Source: Microcaldota archaeon
GTDB lineage: Archaea > Micrarchaeota > Micrarchaeia > Anstonellales > Anstonellaceae
DNA length: 40,734 nucleotides
NCBI GenBank assembly: GCA_026414325.1
Contig: JAOAJF010000001.1
Location: 100,090-140,823, forward strand
Direction: 5' to 3'
Shown here piece by piece: positions 9,630 to 19,067 of the stretch. Numbering within the stretch: position 1 is the stretch's first letter; each line of letters opens with the position of its first letter. The position numbers and the translations under genes were made by a program. Under the pieces are notes generated by a model. It was not told the origin of the DNA. It did no database searches and worked only from the letters and a program-made list of their open reading frames with translations.

Positions 9630-10448
9630 CTATTTGTTTTTTTGTTTTTGAATTTTTGCTGCAGCGAGTGCTAAACTTTTTGCTAATTCTTCTGCAGTAT
9701 AATAAAATCGATATTTTTTAAATAGTAAATCTGCTGCATAGCCATTTAAAAAAGCAGCTGCAGATGCACTCAAAAAAGGCTCGTTTTTTGTTAAAAGTGC
9801 AGCACATAATCCAGCTAAGCAATCTCCAGTTCCACCCTTTGTCATTCCAGCATTGCCTGTTTTATTTATTTTACAAAAATCTTTTGAGCAGATTATATCT
9901 TGCTGCCCTTTAAGTATTAAAACAATATTATATTTTTCTGCAACTTTAGTAGCATTTTTCAAATTTGCTTTTAGCATAAAACAATTCTCAAATTCTTTTT
10001 TGTGTGGTGTTAACACCACATTTGGTCCAAAAAATCTTTTGTTAGCTAGCTTTATTGCTAAGGCATCTAGCACAATTGGCTTTTTTGTTTTTAAAAGCAA
10101 GTTTGTTATTTTTTTTGTTTTATTTTTTTCTTCCAGTCCAGGGCCAACCAAAAAAGCATCTGCTTTTTCAATTATTTTTGGAAGTTGTTTTTTATCAATC
10201 ATTATAATATTTGGCTCTAGCTTTAATTGCCTTATATACTTTTTATTTTCTGGACTATAAACATATACCAAATCGCAAAATCTTACAGCAGCTTTAATGG
10301 AAAAATAAAGAGCTCCAAAATAAGTTTTTGAGCCAGCTACTATTAATAAAATTCCATTCTGACCTTTATGTGAATTAGGTTTTGGAGTTTTTATTTTTAG
10401 CCAATCCTTTTTTGAAGTTTGTTTGCAGCTTTTAGAAAAATTGCTCAT
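9630..10448 (-). CDS. nnrD: ADP-dependent NAD(P)H-hydrate dehydratase (NnrD/YjeF C-terminal carbohydrate kinase-like domain)
   Basis: 'NSHKGQNGILLIVAGSKTYFGALYFSIKAAVRF', 'VLTPHKKEFE', 'GNAGMTKGGTGDCLAGLCAALL'. No YjeF N-terminal epimerase domain in the ORF. Confidence 0.85.
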   Translation of the reverse strand: MSNFSKSCKQTSKKDWLKIKTPKPNSHKGQNGILLIVAGSKTYFGALYFSIKAAVRFCDLVYVYSPENKKYIRQLKLEPNIIMIDKKQLPKIIEKADAFLVGPGLEEKNKTKKITNLLLKTKKPIVLDALAIKLANKRFFGPNVVLTPHKKEFENCFMLKANLKNATKVAEKYNIVLILKGQQDIICSKDFCKINKTGNAGMTKGGTGDCLAGLCAALLTKNEPFLSASAAAFLNGYAADLLFKKYRFYYTAEELAKSLALAAAKIQKQKNK

Positions 10449-10576
10449 AAATTAAAAAAAACTTCTAGGTATAAAAAAGTAGAGGCCAAAACAATTTTAG
10501 ATTGTAGTTTAACTTCTAACACTATTCAAAATAAAAGCTATAACATTTTTTAATTTCTTTTTTTATAAATAAGATT

Positions 10577-10706
10577 GCAGGGATGGCAGAGCGGTCAAAT
10601 GCGGTAGACTCAAGTTGAAAAATTCCTCGCTTTGGTCCTATGCTAAAAGCTGCATGGGATATCTACTGGCCTAGCGCCTTCGAGGGTTCGAATCCCTCTC
10701 CCTGCA
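10577..10706 (+). tRNA. tRNA-Leu(CAA), type II with long variable arm, containing a ~46-nt intron at 37/38 (10615-10660)
   Basis: Acceptor GCAGGGA/TCCCTGC, T-arm GAGGG-TTCGAAT-CCCTC, anticodon stem GTAGA/TCTAC with loop CT-CAA-G interrupted after G37; variable arm GGC...GCC; discriminator A; no encoded CCA. Confidence 0.88.
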
Positions 10707-10767
10707 AATAAAAAGATAAAAAGAAGTTAATTACAATACTTATTATACCTAAGCTCAAAAAAATCTT

Positions 10768-11442
10768 CTAAAGAATTTTCCCAGCACAAATAACAATTGG
10801 TTTTTTCTTAGAGAAAATTCCATTTTCTACTATTCCACAAATCGAGTTTATTTTTTCCTCCAGTTTAGAGGGATTTTTTATTTCACCAAAATATGCATCC
10901 ACAAGCCAATTTTGATTATCTGATACAAATTTTTGTGAGCCTTCCATTCGTTCAGCAATCTTTTTTACCCCAAGTTTTTTAAGTTGCTTAAAAACAGCTG
11001 CCCTAGCAAATGGAACATATTCTATCGGGATCTCTTTATCTAATACTCCAGATGGAGATATTTTTGAGCTATCTACTATAACTACAAATTTTTCAGAATT
11101 GTAAGCAACTATTTTTTCTCTTACGAGTGCTCCACCATAACCTTTAATCAGGTTTTTATTTTTATCTACCCTATCTGCTCCATCAACAGCAATATCTATT
11201 TGTTCAACATCGTCTAGTGAAACTATTTTCAGCCCAGCATTTGTAGCATTATTTTTAGTACGAGAAGAAGTAGCCACACATTCTATTTTCAATTTTTCTT
11301 CTTTAACTTTCTTTCCTAAAAGTGAAATAAAAATATCTGCGGTCGAACCAGTTCCAAGGCCAACCACCATATTATCTTCAATAAATTCCAACGCCTTTGC
11401 TGCTGCTTGAAATTTTTCCTCCTCTACTCTAAAGCTATCCAT
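10768..11442 (-). CDS. rpiA: Ribose-5-phosphate isomerase A
   Basis: 'MVVGLGTGSTADIFISLLG', 'DIAVDGADRVDKNKNLIKGYGGALVREKIVAYNSEKFVVIVDSSK'. Confidence 0.95.
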   Translation of the reverse strand: MDSFRVEEEKFQAAAKALEFIEDNMVVGLGTGSTADIFISLLGKKVKEEKLKIECVATSSRTKNNATNAGLKIVSLDDVEQIDIAVDGADRVDKNKNLIKGYGGALVREKIVAYNSEKFVVIVDSSKISPSGVLDKEIPIEYVPFARAAVFKQLKKLGVKKIAERMEGSQKFVSDNQNWLVDAYFGEIKNPSKLEEKINSICGIVENGIFSKKKPIVICAGKIL

Positions 11443-11511
11443 AACTAATTTGTGCTTGTCTTTATTTTTAAGCTTTAGCTAGAGCCAGGTTGCTGTTTTG
11501 TTTTTTCTTCT

Positions 11512-11733
11512 TTATTTATGAAGATACTGTAATAGGCCCTTTAGACAGAATAACACTCCCAAAACTGCAGAGAGAATTTCTAGTGTTATCACTCTAGCTG
11601 AAAGTGATAAAAGCAAAAGCCCTATTGCAAGATTGAAAAGCCCTTTACCTTCATAAAATCTCTCTCCTTTTATTATCACAGAAGGCATTTGCTCTTTTTG
11701 TTGGCTTTTTTTCACATTTTTCATATTTATCAC
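11512..11733 (-). CDS. Small membrane protein, unknown function
   Basis: 73 aa, two hydrophobic segments; same strand as rpiA. Confidence 0.5.
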   Translation of the reverse strand: MINMKNVKKSQQKEQMPSVIIKGERFYEGKGLFNLAIGLLLLSLSARVITLEILSAVLGVLFCLKGLLQYLHK

Positions 11734-11813
11734 TTAAATATCAAAAAGAATTAAAATTATAAATCAATCGGTAGTTAAAATTTAGTAAGTATTTTACTTT
11801 TTTCGTGGTTTTT

Positions 11814-12566
11814 ATGCTAAATGTTGTTGTAATCTATTCCTATCCTCCAGATGCAGAGCATGGAAAAAAAATATTGGAAGTAGTTCTAAACACTTTAAAT
11901 CAGCAACAGCTAAATTATACTCTAATCGATCTCTATTCGGAAAATTTTAACCCAGTTTTATCTGTTGAGGAATATAAAAACTATGGCAATTATACTTCTT
12001 ATGATGTTGCAAAATACCAACAGAAGCTAAAAGCTGCCCAAATTTATATTTTTCTCTATCCGGTTTGGTGGTCCAGCCCACCAGCAATACTAAAAGGTTT
12101 TATAGACCGAGTATTTTTACCAAATTTTGCATTTAAATTTGAAAACAATGCTCTAAAAGGGTTATTAGATGGAAAAGTAGCTCTTGTTATTTGTAGTTAT
12201 GGTTCTAGTGCTAAAGAGCAACAAGAGCTTGGTTTTATCTCAAAAAAATTTATAGAAAAGGCAGTATTAGAAAGCTGCGGCATAAAAAGCCAAATTTTTG
12301 AGATCTATTCTATAGATAAAATGGACAAAACAGTTTTTGAGCATGTGCTTTTTCAAGTTCCTGGAGCAATAAGCCGAATTATAGCCTTTTATAAGAATTT
12401 GTTTAGAGAACAAAAATCCCTTAAAGAAATGATTGAAAAAAGCCAACAAAAACAAGCCCTTGCCTCAGAAAAATTGCTAAAACAAAAAGAGCTTGAAGAT
12501 TTAAAATATTTTCAAAAAGAGCAAAAAAAAGCTAAACAAAAAGCAAGAAAATCTAAACGCTTTTAA
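11814..12566 (+). CDS. NAD(P)H-dependent oxidoreductase / flavodoxin-fold quinone reductase-like
   Basis: 'YIFLYPVWWSSPPAILKGFIDRVFLPNFAFKF' flavodoxin-like FMN-binding motif; extra charged C-terminal coiled-coil tail. Confidence 0.85.
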   Translation: MLNVVVIYSYPPDAEHGKKILEVVLNTLNQQQLNYTLIDLYSENFNPVLSVEEYKNYGNYTSYDVAKYQQKLKAAQIYIFLYPVWWSSPPAILKGFIDRVFLPNFAFKFENNALKGLLDGKVALVICSYGSSAKEQQELGFISKKFIEKAVLESCGIKSQIFEIYSIDKMDKTVFEHVLFQVPGAISRIIAFYKNLFREQKSLKEMIEKSQQKQALASEKLLKQKELEDLKYFQKEQKKAKQKARKSKRF

Positions 12567-12590
12567 ATCTAAAAGTTCAATATTATTATT

Positions 12591-12649
12591 GCCATACGCG
12601 GATGGCACCCAGACAAATGGGAATGAAGAGGCTGTCAACAACGTATGGC
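12591..12649 (+). ncRNA. Candidate small structured RNA (possible pseudoknot); strand inferred
   Basis: Perfect 8-bp closing stem GCCATACG/CGTATGGC, internal hairpin CCCA-GACAAA-TGGG whose loop GACA complements downstream TGTC; about 54% GC by my count inside a very AT-rich intergenic region. Confidence 0.4.
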
Positions 12650-12861
12650 TTAATTTGTATTAAAAATAAATAAAAATTATGAATAAAAATTAAAAAACCA
12701 AAAAAGCTTTGAAGATAGTTTATTGTTGGTGCTCATCATGCTTATAAAAAAATTTATTTTGTTTCTTTGGAGTAACTTTTCTATCCAATTAACTCCATGT
12801 CTACTTCAGCCCACATACTAGCTATTTTCAAAGCTATTTTTGGTTTAATTAAGGTGGGAAA

Positions 12862-14250
12862 ATGGCTAAGACATATATAGATACAGTAAAGTATATAGTT
12901 TATGCCTCGTGCGAGATCGATGGCTTGGTAGAAAAACCAGATGTGGTTGGTGCAATTTTTGGTCAAACCGAAGGTTTATTAGGTGACGAATTAGACTTAA
13001 GAGAATTACAAAAAAATGGAAGAATTGGCAGAATAGTTGTAGAGCTACAGCCAAAGGGAGGAAAATCTGTTGGTTCTATAAAACTTCCCTCTTCTTTAGA
13101 TATGGTCGAAACCTCTATTTTAGCAGCTGCATTAGAAATAGTAGATAGAGTTGGCCCATGCGAGGCAAAAATAAAAGTAGAAAAAATAGAAGATACTCGA
13201 AACCTCAAAAGGACAGCTGTAATCGAAAGAGCAAAAGAGCTCTTAAAAACCCTTCTAGTAAATGAGATTCCTGAATCTAAAGAAATATCTGAACAAGTAA
13301 GAGTAGAGGTAAAAGCAGCAGAGCTTTCCTATTTTGGTCCAGAAAAATTACCTGCAGGGCCAAACATCGCTCAATATGACAGTATAATTCTGGTAGAGGG
13401 ACGAGCAGACGTTTTAAATCTATTAAAAAACGACATAACCAATGTTGTTGCTATTGGAGGTGCGAATATCTCAAAAACAATCATCGATTTAACTAAAGAA
13501 AAAGAAGTAACAGTATTTTTAGATGGAGACAGGGGTGGGGACATTATATTAGCTGAGCTTTCTAGATTAGGAGATATAGATTATGTTGCAAGGGCTCCTA
13601 CAGGAAAAGAGGTAGAAGAACTTACAAGAAAAGAAATAATCAAGTGCCTAAGAGCAAAGGTACCTTTCGAGCAAAGAATGGTATTTACAGAAAAAGACAA
13701 TAATTACAAGAACGATAACCACTATTCTTATAAACCAAAGCAATTTTATCCAAATTATCCGCAAAAAAAACAAAAATATCCTCAGCAGCAGGAACAAATT
13801 CAGGAACAGTCTCAGCTAAATTCATCTTTTACTCAGAATTTTTCTGAAGTAGAACAAGAAAATTTTCAACCAAGTATAGAACAAACGGGCTTTGAGCCAG
13901 AAGAGCAAACAAAACTACAAACGGCAGAGGTTACTGCAAAAGCAGAAGGGATAGACGATTTAGAAAAAATAAAAGAGCACTATATGGAAGAATTAGATCA
14001 ATTAACCGGTACTGCAAAAGGAAAGATTTACAAAACTCCAGATGAATTATTATGCGAAATACCTGTAAGGGATATTATAAAAACACTAGAAAACTACCCA
14101 GAAAATATCTTTGCTATCGTCTACGATGGCCTTGTAACTAAAAGATTGGCAGACTTAGCATCTCAAAAAGGAGCTAAAATAATTGCTGCATTTAAATTAG
14201 GCAATATCTCTCAAAAACCAGAAAATTTACTAATCTATACAAAAGAATAG
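12862..14250 (+). CDS. dnaG: Archaeal DnaG-like primase (TOPRIM)
   Basis: 'MAKTYIDTVKYIVYASCEIDGLVEKPDVVGAIFGQTEGLLG', TOPRIM 'SIILVEGRADVLNLLKNDITNVVAIGG', 'TVFLDGDRGGDIILAELSRLGDIDYVARAPTGKEVEELT'. Confidence 0.95.
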   Translation: MAKTYIDTVKYIVYASCEIDGLVEKPDVVGAIFGQTEGLLGDELDLRELQKNGRIGRIVVELQPKGGKSVGSIKLPSSLDMVETSILAAALEIVDRVGPCEAKIKVEKIEDTRNLKRTAVIERAKELLKTLLVNEIPESKEISEQVRVEVKAAELSYFGPEKLPAGPNIAQYDSIILVEGRADVLNLLKNDITNVVAIGGANISKTIIDLTKEKEVTVFLDGDRGGDIILAELSRLGDIDYVARAPTGKEVEELTRKEIIKCLRAKVPFEQRMVFTEKDNNYKNDNHYSYKPKQFYPNYPQKKQKYPQQQEQIQEQSQLNSSFTQNFSEVEQENFQPSIEQTGFEPEEQTKLQTAEVTAKAEGIDDLEKIKEHYMEELDQLTGTAKGKIYKTPDELLCEIPVRDIIKTLENYPENIFAIVYDGLVTKRLADLASQKGAKIIAAFKLGNISQKPENLLIYTKE

Positions 14251-14293
14251 CAAGATTAATTTTTTATTTTTCTTTCTTTTATTTTTTATATTA

Positions 14294-14365
14294 GGGCCCA
14301 TGGTCCAATGGCTACGACACCTGCTTGACGTGCAGGAGATAGGAGTTCGATTCTCCTTGGGCCCA
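14294..14365 (+). tRNA. tRNA-Val(GAC)
   Basis: Acceptor GGGCCCA/TGGGCCC, anticodon arm CCTGC-TTGACGT-GCAGG, T-arm AGGAG-TTCGATT-CTCCT; no encoded CCA, no intron. Confidence 0.93.
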
Positions 14366-14443
14366 TTTTTATTTTTTTGCTTTTCTAAACATTTTTAAAA
14401 CTTTATACGAGATAAAATGGGGTGTTTATCGACGATTTATAAA

Positions 14444-14461
14444 TCCGAAAGATTTATATAT
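14444..14461 (+). promoter_or_regulatory. Archaeal BRE/TATA promoter upstream of tfb
   Basis: TCCGAAAGATTTATATAT: BRE-like CGAAAG followed by TTTATATA, about 50 nt upstream of the tfb start codon. Confidence 0.65.
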
Positions 14462-14511
14462 CTGCCTATTTATTACTTTATCATCAACTGTTTTTAGTTA
14501 GAGGTGAAAAG

Positions 14512-15420
14512 ATGTCTACAGGCAAATGCCCAGAATGTGGAAGCAAAAAAGTAATTAAAGATTTTGCCAGAGGAGAAATAGTTTGTGGCTCCTGTGGGAT
14601 TGTAATAGAAGAAAACATAGAAGATCACAGGCCTGAATGGAGGTCTTTTGACTCAGAGCAAAGAGAGAAAAGAGCTAGGGGAGGAGCACCAATAAAATAC
14701 ATGAGACCAAATAAAGGTTTAGTTACTGAAATCGATCAGTACAATAGAGATATTAGAGGAGCAAAAATTTCTCCAAAAAAACAAGCACAACTTTATAGAA
14801 TGAGAAAATGGCATAAAAGAGCTTCTATTGCATCTTCTATGGAGAGAAATCTAGCAATTGCTCTATCAGAACTAGATAGAATTGCTTCTTATTTAGGTTT
14901 ACCTGATTCAGTTAGAGAGTCAGCAGCTCTTTTATACAGAAGATGTATAAAGGCGGAATTAATTCGAGGTAGACTGATAGAATCGGTTGTTGCTGCTGTA
15001 ATATATGCAACTTGTAGAATGCAAGGCAATCCAAGAACATTAGAAGAATTATCAAAAGTTTCTGGTATTGAAAAAAAGGAAATCGGTCGAGCTTATCGTT
15101 TTATTAGACGAGAGTTAAGCCTAGATATTCCTCTAACAGATCCTTCTCAATATGTTCCAAAATTTACTGCTGCTTTAAAACTTTCTGGGCAGGTGCAGGA
15201 GAAAGCAATAAAACTTCTACGAAAAGCAATAGGAAAAGGTTTAATTTCAGGAAGAGGTCCAACTGGAGTTGCAGCAGCTGCAGTTTACATTGCTTCAGCA
15301 ATGTGTAATGAGAGAAGAACACAAAAAGAAGTTGCTGATGTTGCAGGTGTAACTGAAGTAACTATTAGAAATCGATATAGAGAACTAAAAAAAGAGCTTG
15401 GTCTAAAGATAGCCCTTTAG
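14512..15420 (+). CDS. tfb: Transcription initiation factor IIB (TFB)
   Basis: Zn ribbon 'CPECGSKKVIKDFARGEIVCGSCGIVI', B-reader region 'EWRSFDSEQREKRARGGAP', two cyclin repeats; RBS GAGGTG. Confidence 0.97.
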   Translation: MSTGKCPECGSKKVIKDFARGEIVCGSCGIVIEENIEDHRPEWRSFDSEQREKRARGGAPIKYMRPNKGLVTEIDQYNRDIRGAKISPKKQAQLYRMRKWHKRASIASSMERNLAIALSELDRIASYLGLPDSVRESAALLYRRCIKAELIRGRLIESVVAAVIYATCRMQGNPRTLEELSKVSGIEKKEIGRAYRFIRRELSLDIPLTDPSQYVPKFTAALKLSGQVQEKAIKLLRKAIGKGLISGRGPTGVAAAAVYIASAMCNERRTQKEVADVAGVTEVTIRNRYRELKKELGLKIAL

Positions 15421-15540
15421 CCAACATTTTTTCCTTTTTCTTTTTTATTTTTCTTCACTTTTTTTTATTAATCAGATCAGAATTTAAAAAAGAAAGTTTT
15501 AAAATAGTTATAGTTGTTTTTATATTGGGAGGTTGATCCG

Positions 15541-15804
15541 ATGGCAGATGCACCAGCAGGCAAAGAATTTATTTTCAAATTACCAAACGGAACTGTAGTA
15601 GGTAGGGCAAAAAATTTAGAAGAGCTGATCTATCTGATCAAAACCGCACCTATTGATGCAGTGCTCTATCACACAAAAGGCAAGCATTTCTCTCCATGGT
15701 TAGAAATGTTAGGCTTAAAAAATTTAGCAGATAAACTTGCAAAAACCGAGATTAATGATAAAACAGCTCGCCTTACTTTAGTAAGACTTTTACGCTCAAA
15801 ATAA
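15541..15804 (+). CDS. Small conserved archaeal protein, DUF5752-like
   Basis: 'FIFKLPNGTVVGRAKNLEELIYLIKTAPIDAVLYHTKGKHFSPWLEMLGLKNLADKL' pattern; RBS GGGAGGTGA-like upstream of the internal ATG. Confidence 0.55.
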   Translation: MADAPAGKEFIFKLPNGTVVGRAKNLEELIYLIKTAPIDAVLYHTKGKHFSPWLEMLGLKNLADKLAKTEINDKTARLTLVRLLRSK

Positions 15805-15862
15805 AATAAATTTATTTTTTAATTCCAATTGTTTAATAAATTCTTCTTTTTAATTTTTTATT

Positions 15863-16354
15863 ATGTTAGATTTTTTCTTGGTTTTATTAGCTAGTTTCTG
15901 CGCAGGTTTAGCTGCAAAAGCAGCCGATAGCTTAGAGCAAAAAAGTTTTTTCTCCTATTTTTTTGCTTTTCTTTATGGGTTTTTTTTGTTTATTTTAAGC
16001 TCATTTTTTGGGCTTGCAACTTTGTTTGTGAGTTTAGCATTAGCAAATTTTGTAGCTGGAAAAATAGATAGTAAAACTCATCTCTTTGGTTTTTTTGTTT
16101 TTGTTTTAGGAGTTTTAATTTTTGATTTTAGCATAGATAATTTTTGGTTATTTGGCCTATTTTTTATAGCTGGCTTTTTAGATGAACTTTTTTCCAACTC
16201 AAAAATTTTATTTTTAAAAAATAGGATTTTTTTACCTTTGCTAGCTCTAGCTTACTTCTTATTTTTTTCTAATCCCATTTATTTTTTTTCTATACTCTTT
16301 TTTGACTTTGGCTACAAGCTTTTTATTTTTTTAAAGCCAAAATTAAAGTTATAG
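15863..16354 (+). CDS. Integral membrane protein, unknown function
   Basis: 163 aa, highly hydrophobic, several TM segments. Confidence 0.6.
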   Translation: MLDFFLVLLASFCAGLAAKAADSLEQKSFFSYFFAFLYGFFLFILSSFFGLATLFVSLALANFVAGKIDSKTHLFGFFVFVLGVLIFDFSIDNFWLFGLFFIAGFLDELFSNSKILFLKNRIFLPLLALAYFLFFSNPIYFFSILFFDFGYKLFIFLKPKLKL

Positions 16355-16365
16355 GCTGAAATTTT

Positions 16366-17349
16366 ATGAATAGAAATGAATTCAATCTTGAATTTTTAAG
16401 TCACTATCCTTTTTTAGCAGAAGCAAAAAAATATGTAGATAGCCTAAAGCTTGAGCTGGATGACTCTATTTTAGAATTGGGTAAAAAAAGGCTTGAAGAA
16501 GGAATAGCCTCAGGTTTAAAACCAATTGTAGAGCTAAACGAGGAATCATTTAAAAATAGTATTTTAGCTTATGCTGCTTCTCGCCTTATTCTATCTAATT
16601 GGAAAAATATTTATATTCGCCAGAGAATGGCAATTGCAGAGTCAAAACTTGCTAGGCACTATCTTTCTACAGAAAACTTTGAAAATCTAAAAACTATAGC
16701 TGAAGAATTTAAAATTTCTTTTAGTGTAGAAAAAGACTTAGTTTACATAGATGTTGTAAGCTATCTTAAATATGCTCCAAAAGATATTCATTATAAACTT
16801 CTTTTTATTCCTCTAAAAGAAGGAAAAGTAAAGCTAACCAAAGATCAACTTACGAGGGTTTTAGAAGAAGCAATAAGGGCAAGATTAGAGGTTTTAGCTC
16901 CAGTCTCATTAGCCTCTAATAAAATCCAGCAGATTATAAAAGAATTGAGCAGTTCCATTCCTAAGCATCGAATAGACCAAATAAAAATAAATAGCCAAGA
17001 CTTTCCACCATGTATAAAAAAACTAATAGCCCAACTTTCATCTTCTATAAACGTTTCTCATTATGGAAGAGTTGCTCTGGCAATTTACTTAATAAAGGCA
17101 GGATATTCAAATGAGCAAATACAAAAAATTTTTTCTTTTGCACCTGATTATAATTTTGAGACTACGAACTATCAAATAGAATTTATTCGTAAAAAAAACT
17201 ACAATATGTTTTCCTGCGCAACAATGGATTCTTTAGGTTTATGCATTGCAGATTGTAAGTGTTCTAATCCATCGCTATTTAGAAGAAAGCTCCATCTTTT
17301 TAATGCGCAAAAAAGTGTTTTAGCTGAAGATGAGGAATATGTCAAATAA
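16366..17349 (+). CDS. priL: DNA primase large subunit PriL
   Basis: C-terminal Fe-S type region 'FPPCIKKLIAQLSSSINVSHYGRVALAIYLIKAGYSNEQIQKIFSFAPDYNFETTNYQIEFI...MFSCATMDSLGLCIADCKCSNPSLFRRK'. Confidence 0.93.
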   Translation: MNRNEFNLEFLSHYPFLAEAKKYVDSLKLELDDSILELGKKRLEEGIASGLKPIVELNEESFKNSILAYAASRLILSNWKNIYIRQRMAIAESKLARHYLSTENFENLKTIAEEFKISFSVEKDLVYIDVVSYLKYAPKDIHYKLLFIPLKEGKVKLTKDQLTRVLEEAIRARLEVLAPVSLASNKIQQIIKELSSSIPKHRIDQIKINSQDFPPCIKKLIAQLSSSINVSHYGRVALAIYLIKAGYSNEQIQKIFSFAPDYNFETTNYQIEFIRKKNYNMFSCATMDSLGLCIADCKCSNPSLFRRKLHLFNAQKSVLAEDEEYVK

Positions 17350-18487
17350 TATAGAGATGCCTGTTTGGTTAAGCCAAAAATTTAAGGAGTATTATTCAAA
17401 AAATTTTATAGAGATTGATCAAATAGAAAAAAGAGAATTTGGCTTTGGAACTTATGATAAAAAAATAGAGTATCGCCACGTTTCTTTTTCTTCAAATAAA
17501 GATTTTAATACAAAATTAGCTCAAGATGGCCCTCTCTATGTTTCTTATTCAGCAGCCTATTATGCCTCTCCTGCAGCTAGGCCTATGCAAAAAAAAGAAT
17601 GGCTAGGGGCAGACCTTGTCTTTGACTTAGATGCACATCAAGATTCTATTCTTATAAGTCCAGAAGAATTGGAAAAACTAAAATCAAAACTTTTTTTACT
17701 TATTGATATTTTAGAGAATGATTTTGGTATTTCTAAAACAAAAATCAAGATTAATTTTTCAGGCTCTAGGGGTTTTCATCTTAGAGTTTTTGATGAAGAC
17801 TTTAAAACATTAGGCAGATACGCTAGAAAAGAAATTGTTGATTATATCGATGCTATAGGTTTAGATCTTTCAAAATTTTTCTATATAGAAAACAAAAATA
17901 TAGTTGGTCCTAAACTTTCAGATTGGGGCTATAGTGGAAAATTAGCCTCTACTTTATATTCAATTTTATCAGATGAAAGCAAAGCAAGCAAATATTTTGG
18001 AAAAGCTTTAGAATTAGAAAAATTTAAACAAAAATATTTAGATGGTCTAAAAAATGGAAACTGGACTTTTTTAGCAGCTAAGCTTTCCAAATCTCCTACT
18101 TTAAATCTTTCTAATGCCGCCAAAAACCTTATTGAAAAGTTACAACTAATTCTAGAGCGAGAGGGACCAAATATTTTTTCTAAAGTAGATACTGATGCAA
18201 ATGTTACAGTCGACACCTCCAAACTTTTAAGAGCAGAAAATACTTTACATGGTGGTTCTGGACTAATTGCAAAAACAATTTTTGATTTAGCTGGCTTTGA
18301 GCCTCTAAAAGATAGTTTAGCCTTCTCAATGAAGAAAACATTAACAGTTCAGGTTTTGAGTGATATTCCTGCTTATGAATTTGGAAATATGAGTTTTGAA
18401 AAATTAGAAAAACAAAAAAAAGTAGAGCTACCTGAAGCATATGCAATTTATTTAGCTTGTAAAAAATTGGTCTTAGTTGTGGAATGA
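17339..18487 (+). CDS. priS: DNA primase small subunit PriS
   Basis: 'EWLGADLVFDLDAHQ' catalytic Asp motif, 'KIKINFSGSRGFHLRVFDEDFKTLGRYARKEIVDYI', 'TVDTSKLLRAENTLHGGSGLIAKTI'; start overlaps the priL end. Confidence 0.95.
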   Translation: MSNNIEMPVWLSQKFKEYYSKNFIEIDQIEKREFGFGTYDKKIEYRHVSFSSNKDFNTKLAQDGPLYVSYSAAYYASPAARPMQKKEWLGADLVFDLDAHQDSILISPEELEKLKSKLFLLIDILENDFGISKTKIKINFSGSRGFHLRVFDEDFKTLGRYARKEIVDYIDAIGLDLSKFFYIENKNIVGPKLSDWGYSGKLASTLYSILSDESKASKYFGKALELEKFKQKYLDGLKNGNWTFLAAKLSKSPTLNLSNAAKNLIEKLQLILEREGPNIFSKVDTDANVTVDTSKLLRAENTLHGGSGLIAKTIFDLAGFEPLKDSLAFSMKKTLTVQVLSDIPAYEFGNMSFEKLEKQKKVELPEAYAIYLACKKLVLVVE

Positions 18488-18490
18488 TTC

Positions 18491-19018
18491 TTAGTAGTTT
18501 TGTTGTTCTTTTACTTCAAAATCTATTAAAATATTTTTTATATTTGTTTTTAGCTGCCGATAACTAACCTTTGCCATATCAAACATTTTTTTTGCTGCTT
18601 TTACAGAATCTGTTTCACTATATTTATCTGACAAATAAATTACTTCTTTAATCCCTGATTGTATTATTACTTTAGCACATTCATTACAAGGAAAAAGTGC
18701 AACATACATTCTACAATCATAAAGCTCTTTAGTTGAATTTAATATAGCATTTACTTCTGCATGAACAACATAAGGATATTTTGTTTCATTTATATTTTTT
18801 CCCTCTCTGGACCATGGAAGTAAATCATCTGAGCATCCTATTGGAAAACCATTGTAACCTATTCCAACAATTTTATTTCTTTTATCTACTATGCATGCCC
18901 CAACTTGTGTATGTGGGTCTTTGCTTCTCTTTGCAGATAGTAAAGCTATTCCCATAAAATACTCGTCCCAGGATATATAGTCTTTTCGTTTAGTAGTTTT
19001 ATCCATTTTTTCCCCCAT
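18491..19018 (-). CDS. dCMP deaminase family protein
   Basis: Zn motif '[14 protein letters not shown]...[28 protein letters not shown]'; '[29 protein letters not shown]'. Confidence 0.92.
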   Translation of the reverse strand: MGEKMDKTTKRKDYISWDEYFMGIALLSAKRSKDPHTQVGACIVDKRNKIVGIGYNGFPIGCSDDLLPWSREGKNINETKYPYVVHAEVNAILNSTKELYDCRMYVALFPCNECAKVIIQSGIKEVIYLSDKYSETDSVKAAKKMFDMAKVSYRQLKTNIKNILIDFEVKEQQNY

Positions 19019-19067
19019 TACTCTTTGGAAGATAAAGCATTAAAATATTATTAATATAAATTTATTT

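Noticed and set aside
12591-12649. Considered whether the GC-rich structured block is an H/ACA guide, hammerhead, twister or HDV-like ribozyme
   Set aside because: No ACA box after the closing stem and none of the conserved cores I know (CUGANGA/GAAA etc.); left as unassigned structured RNA.
12700-12760. Possible C/D box sRNA on the minus strand (GCATGATGAGC contains RTGATGA)
   Set aside because: No matching CTGA D box or C'/D' spacing downstream.
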